A DNA stretch of 64,000 bases from Nonomuraea dietziae (GTDB taxonomy: Bacteria > Actinomycetota > Actinomycetes > Streptosporangiales > Streptosporangiaceae). Shown in pieces: positions 24,660 to 33,433 of the stretch. The position numbers and the translations under genes were made by a program. The notes beneath the pieces are model-generated. The model saw only the letters and a list, made by a program, of their open reading frames with translations. It was not told where the DNA came from and searched no databases. Location of the stretch: NCBI RefSeq assembly GCF_014195505.1, contig NZ_JACIBV010000001.1, positions 7,440,001 through 7,504,000 of the forward strand. The letters run 5' to 3'. Every line of letters starts with the position of its first letter. Position 1 is the first letter of the stretch.

Positions 24660-24721
24660 CCGGTCGGGATGACCGGGCGCTTCGATCGAAGACCGGCGCT
24701 GCACCTAACGAGGGTGCCGGT
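24660..24721 (+). other. Three stem-loops in the pnp leader
   Basis: Consecutive hairpins CCGGTC/GACCGG (24660-24676), the palindrome CTTCGATCGAAG (24680-24691), and an interrupted stem ACCG+GCACC/GGTGC+CGGT (24692-24721) lie just before the pnp ribosome-binding site. pnp leaders are known RNase III/PNPase autoregulation targets in other bacteria; here the role is inferred. Confidence 0.5.
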
Positions 24722-24765
24722 GAGAAAAGAGGGCGCGGGAGACCGACCAACCTAGGAGGTCCCCC

Positions 24766-27111
24766 GTGGAGGGTGTCCACACCGCTGAAGCCGTCATAGA
24801 CAACGGCACTTTCGGCACGCGCACGATCCGGTTCGAGACCGGCAGGCTCGCCCGGCAGGCCGCAGGCTCGGCCGTCGCCTACCTCGACGGCGAGACGATG
24901 GTCCTGTCCGCGACCACCGCTTCCAAGAACCCCAAGGAGAACCTCGACTTCTTCCCCCTCACGGTGGACGTCGAGGAGCGCATGTACGCCGCGGGCCGCA
25001 TCCCCGGCTCGTTCTTCCGGCGTGAGGGCCGTCCCTCCGAGGACGCCATCCTCACCTGCCGCCTGATCGACAGGCCGCTGCGCCCGTCGTTCGTCAAGGG
25101 CCTGCGCAACGAGGTCCAGGTCGTGGCGACCATCATGGCGCTCAACCCCGACCACCTCTACGACGTCGTCGCGATCAACGCCGCGTCGCTGTCCACCCAG
25201 CTGGCCGGGCTGCCCTTCTCCGGCCCGATCGGCGGCGTCCGCGTCGCGCTGATCGACGGCCAGTGGGTCGCCTTCCCGACCCACCCCGAGCTCGAGCGCG
25301 CCACCTTCGACATGGTCGTGGCGGGCCGCGTCCTCGAGGACGGCGACGTCGCGATCATGATGGTCGAGGCCGAGTCCACCAGGGAGACGCTCAAGCTCGT
25401 CGCGGGCGGCGCCGTCGCCCCGACCGAGGAGACCGTCGCGCAGGGCCTCGAGGCGGCCAAGCCGTTCATCAAGGTGCTGTGCGAGGCGCAGTCCAAGGTG
25501 GCCAAGGTCGCAGCCAAGGAGACCGCCGAGTTCCCCGTCTTCCTCGACTACCAGGACGACGTCCTGGCCGCCGTCGAGAGCGCGGTCAAGACCGAGCTGG
25601 CCGCCGCCCTGACGATCGCCGGCAAGCAGGAGCGCGAGAGCGAGCTCGACAGGATCAAGGCCATGGCGGGCGAGAAGCTCCTGGCCGACTTCGAGGGTCG
25701 TGAGAAGGAGGTCAGCGCCGCGTTCAGGTCGCTGACCAAGAAGCTCATGCGCGAGCGGGTCATCAAGGACGGCGTCCGCATCGACGGCCGCGGACCCAAG
25801 GACATCCGCGCGCTCAACGCCGAGGTCCACGTGGTCCCGCGGGTGCACGGCTCGGCGCTGTTCGAGCGCGGCGAGACCCAGATCATGGGCATCACCACGC
25901 TGAACATGCTGCGCATGGAGCAGGTCGTCGACACGCTCAACCCCGAGCGGACCAAGCGCTACATGCACAACTACAACTTCCCGCCCTACAGCACCGGCGA
26001 GACCGGCCGCGTGGGCTCGCCCAAGCGCCGCGAGATCGGTCACGGCGCGCTGGCCGAGCGGGCGCTGATCCCGGTCCTGCCGACGCGCGAGGAGTTCCCC
26101 TACGCGATCCGCCAGGTCTCCGAGGCGCTCGGCTCCAACGGCTCGACCTCCATGGGCTCGGTCTGCGCCAGCACCATGGCCCTCCTCGACGCCGGTGTGC
26201 CGCTCAAGGAGATGGTCGCGGGCATCGCGATGGGCCTGATCGGTGAGGGTGACACCTACGTCACGCTGACCGACATCCTCGGCGCCGAGGACGCCATGGG
26301 CGACATGGACTTCAAGGTCGCCGGCACCAAGGACGTCATCACCGCCCTCCAGCTCGACACCAAGCTCGACGGCATCCCCGCCTCGGTGCTGGCCGCCGCG
26401 CTGAAGCAGGCCAAGGGCGCCCGCCTGGCGATCCTCGACGTGATGGAGGAGGCGATCGACTCTCCCGCGGAGATGAACGCGACCGCGCCTCGCATCATCA
26501 CGATCAAGGTCCCTGTCGACAAGATCGGCGAGGTCATCGGCCCGAAGGGCAAGATGATCAACCAGATCCAGGACGACTCGGGTGCGGAGATCACCATCGA
26601 GGACGACGGCACCATCTACATCGGTGCCACCGACGGCCCCTCGGCCGAGGCGGCGCGCAGCGCCATCAACGCCATCGCCAACCCGCACATGCCCGAGGTG
26701 GGCGAGCGTTACCTGGGCACGGTCGTGAAGATCGCCGCCTTCGGCGCGTTCATCTCGCTCATGCCGGGCAAGGACGGCCTGCTGCACGTCTCCCAGATCC
26801 GCAAGCTGCACGGCGGCAAGCGCATCGAGAACGTCGAGGACGTCATGGGCGTCGGCGAGAAGATCCAGGTGGAGATCGCCGAGATCGACTCGCGCGGCAA
26901 GCTCTCGCTCGTGCCCGTCGAGGTCATCGAGAAGGAGGCCGCCGACAAGGCCGCCAAGGGCACGGAGGAGCCTGCCGGTTCCGGCGACGCCCCCGTGGCC
27001 GAGGCTCCGGCGGCGGCGGCCGACGAGGACAAGGCGCGCGACGACCGGCCTCGCCGTACTCGCACCAGGGTTCGCAAGCCCGCCGGTGACGGAGAAGACC
27101 GCAACTCGTGA
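24766..27111 (+). CDS. pnp: Polyribonucleotide nucleotidyltransferase (PNPase)
   Basis: 3'-5' phosphorolytic exoribonuclease of the RNA degradosome. 781 residues: two RNase PH domains (SFFRREGRPSEDAILTCRLIDRPLRPSF; later FPPYSTGETGRVGSPKRREIGHGALAERAL), a KH domain (IIGPKGK-type: VDKIGEVIGPKGKMINQIQ) and an S1 domain (GTVVKIAAFGAFISLMPGKDGLLHVSQI). Catalytic AMGDMDFKVAG present. The C-terminal 60 residues are an Ala/Glu/Arg-rich tail. GTG start with AGGAGG. Stop overlaps the M16 protease start. Confidence 0.97.
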   Translation: MEGVHTAEAVIDNGTFGTRTIRFETGRLARQAAGSAVAYLDGETMVLSATTASKNPKENLDFFPLTVDVEERMYAAGRIPGSFFRREGRPSEDAILTCRLIDRPLRPSFVKGLRNEVQVVATIMALNPDHLYDVVAINAASLSTQLAGLPFSGPIGGVRVALIDGQWVAFPTHPELERATFDMVVAGRVLEDGDVAIMMVEAESTRETLKLVAGGAVAPTEETVAQGLEAAKPFIKVLCEAQSKVAKVAAKETAEFPVFLDYQDDVLAAVESAVKTELAAALTIAGKQERESELDRIKAMAGEKLLADFEGREKEVSAAFRSLTKKLMRERVIKDGVRIDGRGPKDIRALNAEVHVVPRVHGSALFERGETQIMGITTLNMLRMEQVVDTLNPERTKRYMHNYNFPPYSTGETGRVGSPKRREIGHGALAERALIPVLPTREEFPYAIRQVSEALGSNGSTSMGSVCASTMALLDAGVPLKEMVAGIAMGLIGEGDTYVTLTDILGAEDAMGDMDFKVAGTKDVITALQLDTKLDGIPASVLAAALKQAKGARLAILDVMEEAIDSPAEMNATAPRIITIKVPVDKIGEVIGPKGKMINQIQDDSGAEITIEDDGTIYIGATDGPSAEAARSAINAIANPHMPEVGERYLGTVVKIAAFGAFISLMPGKDGLLHVSQIRKLHGGKRIENVEDVMGVGEKIQVEIAEIDSRGKLSLVPVEVIEKEAADKAAKGTEEPAGSGDAPVAEAPAAAADEDKARDDRPRRTRTRVRKPAGDGEDRNS

Positions 27112-28418
27112 CGACTACCACGCTGCACCCCGGCAAGGACGGTGCCGGGGTCGTCAGGCGCACCGTCCTCCCCGGTGGGCTGCGCGTGGTGACCGAGACC
27201 ATGCCGACCGTGCGTTCCGTCGCGGTCGGCATGTGGGTCGGCATCGGCTCGCGTGATGAGGCCCCCGAGCACACCGGGGCCACCCACTTCCTCGAGCACC
27301 TGCTGTTCAAGGGCACGCCCACGCGTGACGCCATGGAGATCTCGGCGTCGATCGAGGGCATCGGCGGCGAGATCAACGCCTTCACCGCCAAGGAGTACAC
27401 CTGCTACTACGCGCGGGTGCTCGATGAGGATCTGCCGCTGGCCGTCGACGTGCTGGCCGATGTGGTCACCTCGTCGCTCATCACCGAGGAGGACGTCGAG
27501 TCGGAGCGCGGGGTGATCCTCGAAGAGATCGCCATGCACGACGACGACCCGTCCGACGTGGTGCACGAGCAGTTCTCGGCGGCGCTGTACGGCGACTCGC
27601 CGATCGGCAGGCCGATCCTGGGCTCCGTCGAGTCGATCAACGCCCTGCAGCGTGACCGGATCGTCGAGTACTACCGCACCTACTACCAGCCGCCGCGCAC
27701 GGTCGTCTCCGTCGCGGGCAACGTCCGCCACGAGCACGTGGTGGAGCTGGTGGCGCGGGCGTACGAGCGGTCGGGCTCGCTCACAGGGCCGAGAGAGAGT
27801 GCCCCTCCGCGCACCAGCGGCCCCGGCGCGCCGACGCAGTCGGGCGTGCGGGTCGTCGACAGGCCCACCGAGCAGGCCAACCTGGTGCTCGGCACCACCG
27901 GCATGGCGCGCACGGACGACCGCAGGTTCGCGCTCGGCGTGCTGAACGCGGCGCTGGGCGGCGGGATGTCCTCCCGGCTTTTCCAGGAGATCAGGGAGAA
28001 GCGCGGGCTGGCCTACTCCGCCTACAGCTACACCTCCGCCTACGCCGACACCGGCCAGTTCGGCATCTACGTCGGCTGCATGCCGTCGAAGATCGACGAC
28101 GTGCTGAAGATCTGCAGGGACGAGGTGGCCAGGGTCGTCTCCGAGGGCATCACCGAGGAGGAGATCGTCCGCGGCAAGGGTCAGATGCGCGGCGGTCTCG
28201 TGCTCGGGCTCGAGGACACCGGCTCGCGCATGTCGCGGATCGGCAAGAACGAGCTGGTCTACGACGAGCTGATGTCGGTGGACGAGGTGCTGTCCCGCAT
28301 CGAGACGGTCACCCCCGAGGAGATCGCGTCGGTGGCGGGCGACATCCTGAACAGGCCGATGACGCTGGCCGTCATCGGCCCCTACGCCGACAAGGACTTC
28401 TCCCACGCCATCAGCTGA
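27108..28418 (+). CDS. M16 family zinc protease (mitochondrial-processing-peptidase-like)
   Basis: 436 residues. Inverted zinc motif HFLEH at residues 60-64, with the distal Glu in the following EVNAFT-like segment (IGGEINAFTAKEYTCYYARVLDEDL). Second half carries RLFQEIREKRGLAYSAYSY, the R/Y region of the C-lobe. GTG 27108 overlaps the pnp stop (GTGA). The pnp-M16-dapB order is common in actinobacteria. Substrate unknown; its conserved place beside pnp suggests peptide or leader processing (inference). Confidence 0.92.
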   Translation: MTTTTLHPGKDGAGVVRRTVLPGGLRVVTETMPTVRSVAVGMWVGIGSRDEAPEHTGATHFLEHLLFKGTPTRDAMEISASIEGIGGEINAFTAKEYTCYYARVLDEDLPLAVDVLADVVTSSLITEEDVESERGVILEEIAMHDDDPSDVVHEQFSAALYGDSPIGRPILGSVESINALQRDRIVEYYRTYYQPPRTVVSVAGNVRHEHVVELVARAYERSGSLTGPRESAPPRTSGPGAPTQSGVRVVDRPTEQANLVLGTTGMARTDDRRFALGVLNAALGGGMSSRLFQEIREKRGLAYSAYSYTSAYADTGQFGIYVGCMPSKIDDVLKICRDEVARVVSEGITEEEIVRGKGQMRGGLVLGLEDTGSRMSRIGKNELVYDELMSVDEVLSRIETVTPEEIASVAGDILNRPMTLAVIGPYADKDFSHAIS

Positions 28419-28466
28419 CCATCCTGTACGGCACTCCTTTTTCAGCCTGTACGGCACAGCGGCGTC

Positions 28467-28494
28467 ACGGCCACCGGGGTCACTCGGTGGCCGT
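28467..28494 (+). terminator. Terminator after the M16 protease
   Basis: Perfect 10-bp stem ACGGCCACCG / CGGTGGCCGT, 8-base loop, followed by CCGTCTTT. A 12-bp direct repeat CCTGTACGGCAC at 28423 and 28446 precedes it. Confidence 0.75.
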
Positions 28495-28637
28495 CCGTCT
28501 TTCACGCCACTCCAGCGGGACTCCGGTTCCCGCCGTCACGTCGGGCCAGTCGGCGTGGCGGCTTCGCCACCCGCTCAGGCGCTTTCCGGCCTGCCATGCC
28601 GCGTGAAGGGACAGGATGCACCGCTAAGGTGAGAGCT

Positions 28638-29375
28638 GTGATTAGAGTGGGCGTGCTCGGAGCACGGGGACGGGTCGGCGTCGAGGTGTGCAAGGCCGTC
28701 GAGGCGGCCTCCGACCTCGAGCTCGTGGCGGCGGTCGACAAGGACGAGCCGATCGATTCCCTCGACGGCGCGCAGGTGGTCGTCGACTTCACCCATCCCG
28801 ACGTCGTCATGGGCAACCTCGAGTGGGCCATCGCGCACGGCATCCACCCGGTGGTCGGCACGACCGGCTTCGACGAGGCGCGCCTGGCCACCGTCCGCGG
28901 CTGGCTGGAGCGTTCCCCCGGCACGAACTGCCTGATCGCGCCCAACTTCGGCATCGCGGCCGTGCTGATGATGCACTTCGCCCAGCAGGCCGCCAAGTAC
29001 TTCGACTCTGTCGAGATCGTCGAGCTGCACCACCCGAACAAGGCCGACGCCCCTTCGGGCACCGCCCGCCGTACGGCGGAGCTGGTGGCCGAGGCGCGCG
29101 CGAAGGCCGGCATGGCGGCGATGCCCGACGCCACCAGCTCCGAGCTCGAAGGGGCGCGCGGCGCCGACGTCAACGGGGTGCACGTGCACGCCGTACGGCT
29201 GGCGGGGCTGATCGCGCACCAGGAGGTGCTGCTCGGCGGCGACGGCGAGACCCTCACGATCAGGCACGACACGATGAACAGGTCGTCGTTCACCCCTGGC
29301 GTGCTGCTCGGCGTACGCAGGGTGGGCGAGCTGCCCGGGCTCACCGTCGGCCTGGAGCGCCTGCTCGACCTGTGA
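28638..29375 (+). CDS. dapB: 4-Hydroxy-tetrahydrodipicolinate reductase
   Basis: Lysine/diaminopimelate pathway. 245 residues, normal length. N-terminal dinucleotide motif IRVGVLGARGRVGVEV, GTTGFDE, then catalytic ELHHPNKADAPSGTA and the C-terminal FTPGVLLGVRRV. Start GTG 28638; the earlier in-frame ATG gives an extension not seen in the family. Together with dapA at 51908 it supplies two successive enzymes. Terminated by the strong hairpin at 29380. Confidence 0.96.
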   Translation: MIRVGVLGARGRVGVEVCKAVEAASDLELVAAVDKDEPIDSLDGAQVVVDFTHPDVVMGNLEWAIAHGIHPVVGTTGFDEARLATVRGWLERSPGTNCLIAPNFGIAAVLMMHFAQQAAKYFDSVEIVELHHPNKADAPSGTARRTAELVAEARAKAGMAAMPDATSSELEGARGADVNGVHVHAVRLAGLIAHQEVLLGGDGETLTIRHDTMNRSSFTPGVLLGVRRVGELPGLTVGLERLLDL

Positions 29376-29379
29376 AAGA

Positions 29380-29409
29380 AATGTGCCCATGCCGGAGCAT
29401 GGGCACATT
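29380..29409 (+). terminator. dapB terminator
   Basis: Perfect 13-bp stem AATGTGCCCATGC / GCATGGGCACATT around a CGGA tetraloop, 5 bp after the dapB stop. Confidence 0.85.
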
Positions 29410-29495
29410 CTGTGGAGAGGGTTCCGGCTCCGCACAGCCGGGCGCACGATCATCACACTAGTACCACACCGGATCAGCGGCGGAAAGGCGAGTGC

Positions 29496-29969
29496 GTGTC
29501 GGTAGTCCGTTGGGCCCGCGAAGAGGAGCTTCCCGCGCTGGCCGAGGTGGAGCGAGCCGCCGATGGGCTGTTCGAGCAGGTCGGCATCGTGTTCCCACCG
29601 GGCACCACGATGATCGAGGAGTGCGACGATCCCGGCAGGGTGCTCGTCGAGGGGCGGGGCTTCGCCGTGATCAGCATGGTCGACGGCAACGTGCACCTCG
29701 ACCAGCTGGCCGTCCACCCCGACAGCATGCGGCAGGGCATCGGCGGCAGGCTGATGGCCGCCGTCCACGACCACGCCCTGGCCGTGGGCGCCCCGGGTGT
29801 GACGCTGACGACCTTCCGCGACGTTCCGTGGAACGCGCCCTGGTACACCAGGCACGGATTCGCGCCCATGGACGATCCCGGCCCCGAGCTGCGCGCCATC
29901 GTCCAGCACGAACGCGAGCTGGGCCTCGAAATAGCACCACGGATCGTGATGTACCGTCCCGTAGTGTGA
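29496..29969 (+). CDS. GNAT family N-acetyltransferase
   Basis: 157 residues. Core VHLDQLAVHPDSMRQGIGGRLMAAV carries the acetyl-CoA-binding R/Q-x-x-G-x-G/A loop, and YTRHGF the usual C-terminal Tyr. Unlike most GNATs the N-terminal half is acidic (CDDPGRVLVEG). GTG 29496, GGAAAGG upstream. The stop overlaps the start of the TenA-like gene (GTGTGA), so the two are co-translated. Substrate unknown. Confidence 0.85.
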   Translation: MSVVRWAREEELPALAEVERAADGLFEQVGIVFPPGTTMIEECDDPGRVLVEGRGFAVISMVDGNVHLDQLAVHPDSMRQGIGGRLMAAVHDHALAVGAPGVTLTTFRDVPWNAPWYTRHGFAPMDDPGPELRAIVQHERELGLEIAPRIVMYRPVV

Positions 29970-30625
29970 GGTTTCGCGACGAGCTGTGGCGGGCGATGGA
30001 CGGCATCTATCGCCAGATCCTGCGCCATCCCTTCCTGGAGGGCCTGACCGACGGCTCGCTGCCGCGCGAGGCCTTCCGCCACTACGTCATGCAGGAGGCG
30101 CACTTCCTGCCCGACTACGCCCGCGCGCTGGCCGCCTGCGCCGCGAGGGCGCCGCATCCGCAGGCGGTGCACAGGTTCGCCGCCGACTCGGCCAGGACCG
30201 TGGAGGTCGAGCACAGCCTGGTGGTGGAGCTGCTGGCCGCCTTCGGCCTCGACGAGGTCGAGGCGCTGAAGTCGCCCGCCGCCCCCACCACCGTGGGCTA
30301 CGCCTCCTACCTGGTGCGTACCTGCTCGCTGGGCACCTTTGCGGAGGCGCTCGGCGCGATCGTGCCGTGCTACTGGATCTACGCCCGCGTCGGCGAGAAG
30401 CTGCTGGCCGAGTCGTCGCCCGACCCGCTGTACGCCTGGTGGATCGAGACCTACGGCGGCGAGGACTACCAGGACACCGTCGCCGGCGTGCTCGACCTGC
30501 TCGACGACCTCTCGTTGAGCGCCGAGGAGCGCGAGCGGCTGCTGGAGCGCGCGGTCACGACCGCCAGGTTCGAGTGGATGTTCTGGGACGCGGCCTGGCG
30601 CCAGGAGAGCTGGCCATGCGGCTGA
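29966..30625 (+). CDS. TenA/thiaminase II-like protein
   Basis: 219 residues of the TenA fold. The signature PCYWIYARVG puts the catalytic Cys at residue 135, the same number as in Bacillus subtilis TenA, and Tyr112 is kept (GYASYL). The pyrimidine-binding Asp44 is Glu (QEAHFL) and Tyr47 is Phe, which could change substrate. Overlaps the upstream GNAT by 4 bp and PucR by 10 bp. Thiamin salvage is the usual role, but the neighbours point to purine or amine metabolism; a divergent substrate is possible. Confidence 0.85.
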   Translation: MRFRDELWRAMDGIYRQILRHPFLEGLTDGSLPREAFRHYVMQEAHFLPDYARALAACAARAPHPQAVHRFAADSARTVEVEHSLVVELLAAFGLDEVEALKSPAAPTTVGYASYLVRTCSLGTFAEALGAIVPCYWIYARVGEKLLAESSPDPLYAWWIETYGGEDYQDTVAGVLDLLDDLSLSAEERERLLERAVTTARFEWMFWDAAWRQESWPCG

Positions 30626-32268
30626 AGGACCTGGTCCAGGACGATCACCTGGCGCTGAAGGTCCTCACCGGGCACGACCTGCTCGACCGCAGGGTGCGGG
30701 GGGTCGCCACCACCGACCTGCCCGACCCCTCCCGCTTCGTCAAGCCGGGGGAGCTGGTGCTCACCGAGCTGACCTGGCACACCGGCGCCGACTCCGCCAA
30801 GGAGTTCGTGGACCGTCTCGGCGACGTGGCCGCGCTCGTCTGCGGCACCGCGCTGAAGGTGCCCCCGACCGACCTCATCGACGTGTGCGCCCACGCGGGG
30901 CTGCCGCTGCTGACACTGCCGGTGGACGTGCCGTTCAGCCGGCTGACCGAGCACGTGCTGCGCGCGCTCATCGCCGAGCTGGGCTCCAACCCCCGCAGGC
31001 CGTACGGCGGGCGCAGGCGCCTGGCCAGCACCCTCGTGGACGGCGGCAGCCTCACCAAGCTCGTGGACACGGTCGCGGGCGAGCTCGACGTGCCCTGCTG
31101 GGTGATGTCGGCGACGGGCAGGGTGATCGTCGGCTCGCAGCCGCTCAACGAGGACTCCAGGGCGCGGCTGGCCCACACCTTCCTCACCGCCCGCTTCCTG
31201 CCCGGCATGGTCGACGGCCTGTCGGTCTTCCCGATCAGCAAGGGGGTGCCGCACAGGATCGCCAACTGGTTCCTCGCCTACAGGGGCGAGGACGTGCAGG
31301 GCGACAGCGAGGACGTCATCGTCGAGCTGGCCGCCCTCGTGGCGCTGGAGCGCTCGCGCATGGAGGCGGCCCATCGGATCGAGCGCCGCGTCCTGGACCA
31401 GCTGTTGCAGCTGCTGGAGTCGGGCGACGCGGATCTGCCCGGGCTGGTCTCGCGCCTGCACACGCTGCACGTCGAGACCGAGCACGGACTCCTCGTGGTG
31501 GCGCTGACGGCGGGCGGCTCCGAGGTGAGCGTCGCGGTCCTGGACGAACTTCTGCGCCCCCTGGCGCCGGGCATCGTGACGGCCTCGCACGCACCGGGCT
31601 CCTGGGGCTCTGCGGGCACGGGCGCTTCGGGCCCGGGCTCGCCGGGCACGCGCGGTCCGGGTACGTCCGGCTCCGGCGTGACCGGCTCGGGTGCGGCGGG
31701 CTCGGGTGTCGCGGCTTCCGGTTACGCGGGTTCGGCGGGGGAAGCGGTGGCGCTGGTTCCGCTGGCAGGAAACAGCGCGGCCGAACTGGCCGAGCACCTC
31801 GTGAGGGGCGCCCGCATCCTGGAGGCGGGGCTCGGCGAGGAACGTATCTCGCTCGGCGTCAGCAGCGTGACGACCGGTCCCGCAGGGCTGAACGGCCTGA
31901 TCGAGGAGGCCAGGCACGCCCGCTCCCTCGCCTCGCTCGGCACCGGCAAGGTCAGCGTCGTGACCGGCGACGACGTCAGCTCCCACCGCACGCTGCTGGC
32001 GGCCATCCCCGACCCCCTGCGCCGCTCGTTCAGATCGAGGCTGCTGGGACGGCTGGAGGCGTACGACGCGACGAACCAGACCGAGCTGCTGGAGACGCTG
32101 GAGACGTTCCTGGAGGAGTCGGGGTCGTGGGCCGCGACGGCCGACCGGCTGCACGTGCACGTGAACACCCTGCGGTACCGGCTGAAGCGAATCGAGGAAC
32201 TGACGGGACGGTCCCTGAACTCGTGGGACGAGCGAGTGGACTTCCTGCTGGCGCTCCGCATGCGCTGA
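30616..32268 (+). CDS. PucR-family transcriptional regulator
   Basis: 550 residues. N-terminal PucR domain (1-125: MRLKDLVQDDHLALKVLTG ... VKPGELVLTELTWHTG), a middle GGDEF-like region, and a C-terminal HTH_30 (WAATADRLHVHVNTLRYRLKRIEELTGRSL). Residues about 325-375 hold a low-complexity SG/TG/PG repeat that splits the middle domain. ATG 30616 lies inside the TenA-like gene. Likely controls the adjacent, convergent purine permease/deaminase operon, as PucR proteins do for purine catabolism; not shown directly. Confidence 0.9.
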   Translation: MRLKDLVQDDHLALKVLTGHDLLDRRVRGVATTDLPDPSRFVKPGELVLTELTWHTGADSAKEFVDRLGDVAALVCGTALKVPPTDLIDVCAHAGLPLLTLPVDVPFSRLTEHVLRALIAELGSNPRRPYGGRRRLASTLVDGGSLTKLVDTVAGELDVPCWVMSATGRVIVGSQPLNEDSRARLAHTFLTARFLPGMVDGLSVFPISKGVPHRIANWFLAYRGEDVQGDSEDVIVELAALVALERSRMEAAHRIERRVLDQLLQLLESGDADLPGLVSRLHTLHVETEHGLLVVALTAGGSEVSVAVLDELLRPLAPGIVTASHAPGSWGSAGTGASGPGSPGTRGPGTSGSGVTGSGAAGSGVAASGYAGSAGEAVALVPLAGNSAAELAEHLVRGARILEAGLGEERISLGVSSVTTGPAGLNGLIEEARHARSLASLGTGKVSVVTGDDVSSHRTLLAAIPDPLRRSFRSRLLGRLEAYDATNQTELLETLETFLEESGSWAATADRLHVHVNTLRYRLKRIEELTGRSLNSWDERVDFLLALRMR

Positions 32269-32354
32269 CCCGCATCTCTGAGGAGCGGACGGCTCAGAGC
32301 CGCTGATGTAGCTGGCGTCTACGAAGATGCCATCCACATGAAGGTGGGCGCTGG

Positions 32355-32389
32355 GCGGCCTCACCGGGAGACGCTCGGGGTGAGGCCGC
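32355..32389. terminator. Terminator between pucR and the deaminase operon
   Basis: Perfect 11-bp stem GCGGCCTCACC / GGTGAGGCCGC, 13-base loop. Lies between convergent genes and can serve both. Confidence 0.7.
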
Positions 32390-32407
32390 AGGGGAGCGCA
32401 GCGAGCG

Positions 32408-32433
32408 GAGCCGCGGTACCGGAGGCGCGGCTC
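32408..32433. terminator. Second hairpin, end of the deaminase operon
   Basis: 8-bp stem GAGCCGCG / CGCGGCTC, 10-base loop, 8 bp from the deaminase stop. Confidence 0.6.
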
Positions 32434-32441
32434 TCAGCTGA

Positions 32442-33431
32442 TTACTGCTTGGCGTAGGTCTCGAGTTCGGCCAGGTAGGCGTCCTTGAGGTGGCGCGGCA
32501 GCCAGGTGATCTCGAAGGCGTTGCGCTGCACCTGCAGCAGCTCCTCCCTGGAGAGCTCCAGAGCCTCCAGGTTCTCCTGCACGTACCCCGGGAAGTACGC
32601 GGGGTCGTCGGAGTTGATCGTCACCCGCACCCCCAGATCGAGCAGCTTGCGGATGCCCTCGGCCTTCATCGAGTCCGTGACGTAGGAGTTGGAGATCGGG
32701 CAGCAGGTCAGCCCGATGCCCTTGTCGAGGATCTGCTGCACCAGCGAAGGGTCCTCCAGGATGTTCACCCCGTGGTCGATCCTGTTGACCTGGATGTCCT
32801 CGACGCACTGGCGGATGTGCTCGACGGAGTTCTCCTGGTCGACGTCGCAGTGCATGGTCAGCAGGTAGCCCTCCTGCCTGGCCCGCTCGTAGACGGCGGC
32901 GAACTTCGCGGGAGGGTTGCCCTTCTCGTCGGAGTCGAGGCCGACGCCGACGATCCACTCCTTGTACGGCAGCGACTCCAGCAGCGTCGCCATCGCGTAC
33001 TCGGCCTGGAAGTCTCGCAGGAAGCACATGATGAGCTGCGCGCGCACGCCGAGCTGCGCGTGGGCGTCCATGAGCGCCCTGCGCAGGCCGCGGATCACCA
33101 CGTCGAACGGCACGCCGCGGGAGGTGTGCGCCTGCGGGTCGAAGAAGATCTCGGCGTAGCGGACGTTCTGCGAGGCGGCCTTGCGCAGGTAGGCCATGGC
33201 CAGGTCGTAGAAGTCGGGCTCGGTGCGCAGCACCCGCATGCCCTCGTAGTAGACGCCGAGGAAGGACGGCAGGTCGTCGAAGGCGTAGGCGGCGCGCATC
33301 TCCTCGACTGTCGCGTACGGCAGCGCGATGCCGTTGCGCTGGGCCAGCTCGAACTTGAGCTCAGGCTCGAGGGTCCCCTCGATGTGCAGGTGGAGCTCGC
33401 ACTTGGGCAGCCCTGCGATGAAGTCCTTCAT
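32442..33431 (-). CDS. add: Adenosine/adenine deaminase family protein
   Basis: Zn-dependent hydrolytic deaminase, 329 residues. Metal/catalytic motifs: LHLHIEG (residues 13-19), MHCDVDQENSVEHIRQ with the catalytic pair, and INSDDPAYFPGY. The HCDVDQ in place of the HAGE of classical adenosine deaminase suggests the ADAL/adenine-deaminase branch, so adenosine, adenine or a modified base could be the substrate. Start ATG 33431. Third gene of the permease-ade-deaminase operon, 2 bp after ade. Confidence 0.85.
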   Translation of the reverse strand: MKDFIAGLPKCELHLHIEGTLEPELKFELAQRNGIALPYATVEEMRAAYAFDDLPSFLGVYYEGMRVLRTEPDFYDLAMAYLRKAASQNVRYAEIFFDPQAHTSRGVPFDVVIRGLRRALMDAHAQLGVRAQLIMCFLRDFQAEYAMATLLESLPYKEWIVGVGLDSDEKGNPPAKFAAVYERARQEGYLLTMHCDVDQENSVEHIRQCVEDIQVNRIDHGVNILEDPSLVQQILDKGIGLTCCPISNSYVTDSMKAEGIRKLLDLGVRVTINSDDPAYFPGYVQENLEALELSREELLQVQRNAFEITWLPRHLKDAYLAELETYAKQ

Positions 33432-33433
33432 GA

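Noticed and set aside
24607..26811. A 734-codon minus-strand open frame opposite pnp
   Set aside because: Shadow of the pnp gene: high-GC third positions give long antisense frames; low-complexity, no domain.
28419..28637. A riboswitch before dapB (lysine type)
   Set aside because: The interval is mostly a terminator of the previous gene and no L-box features were seen.
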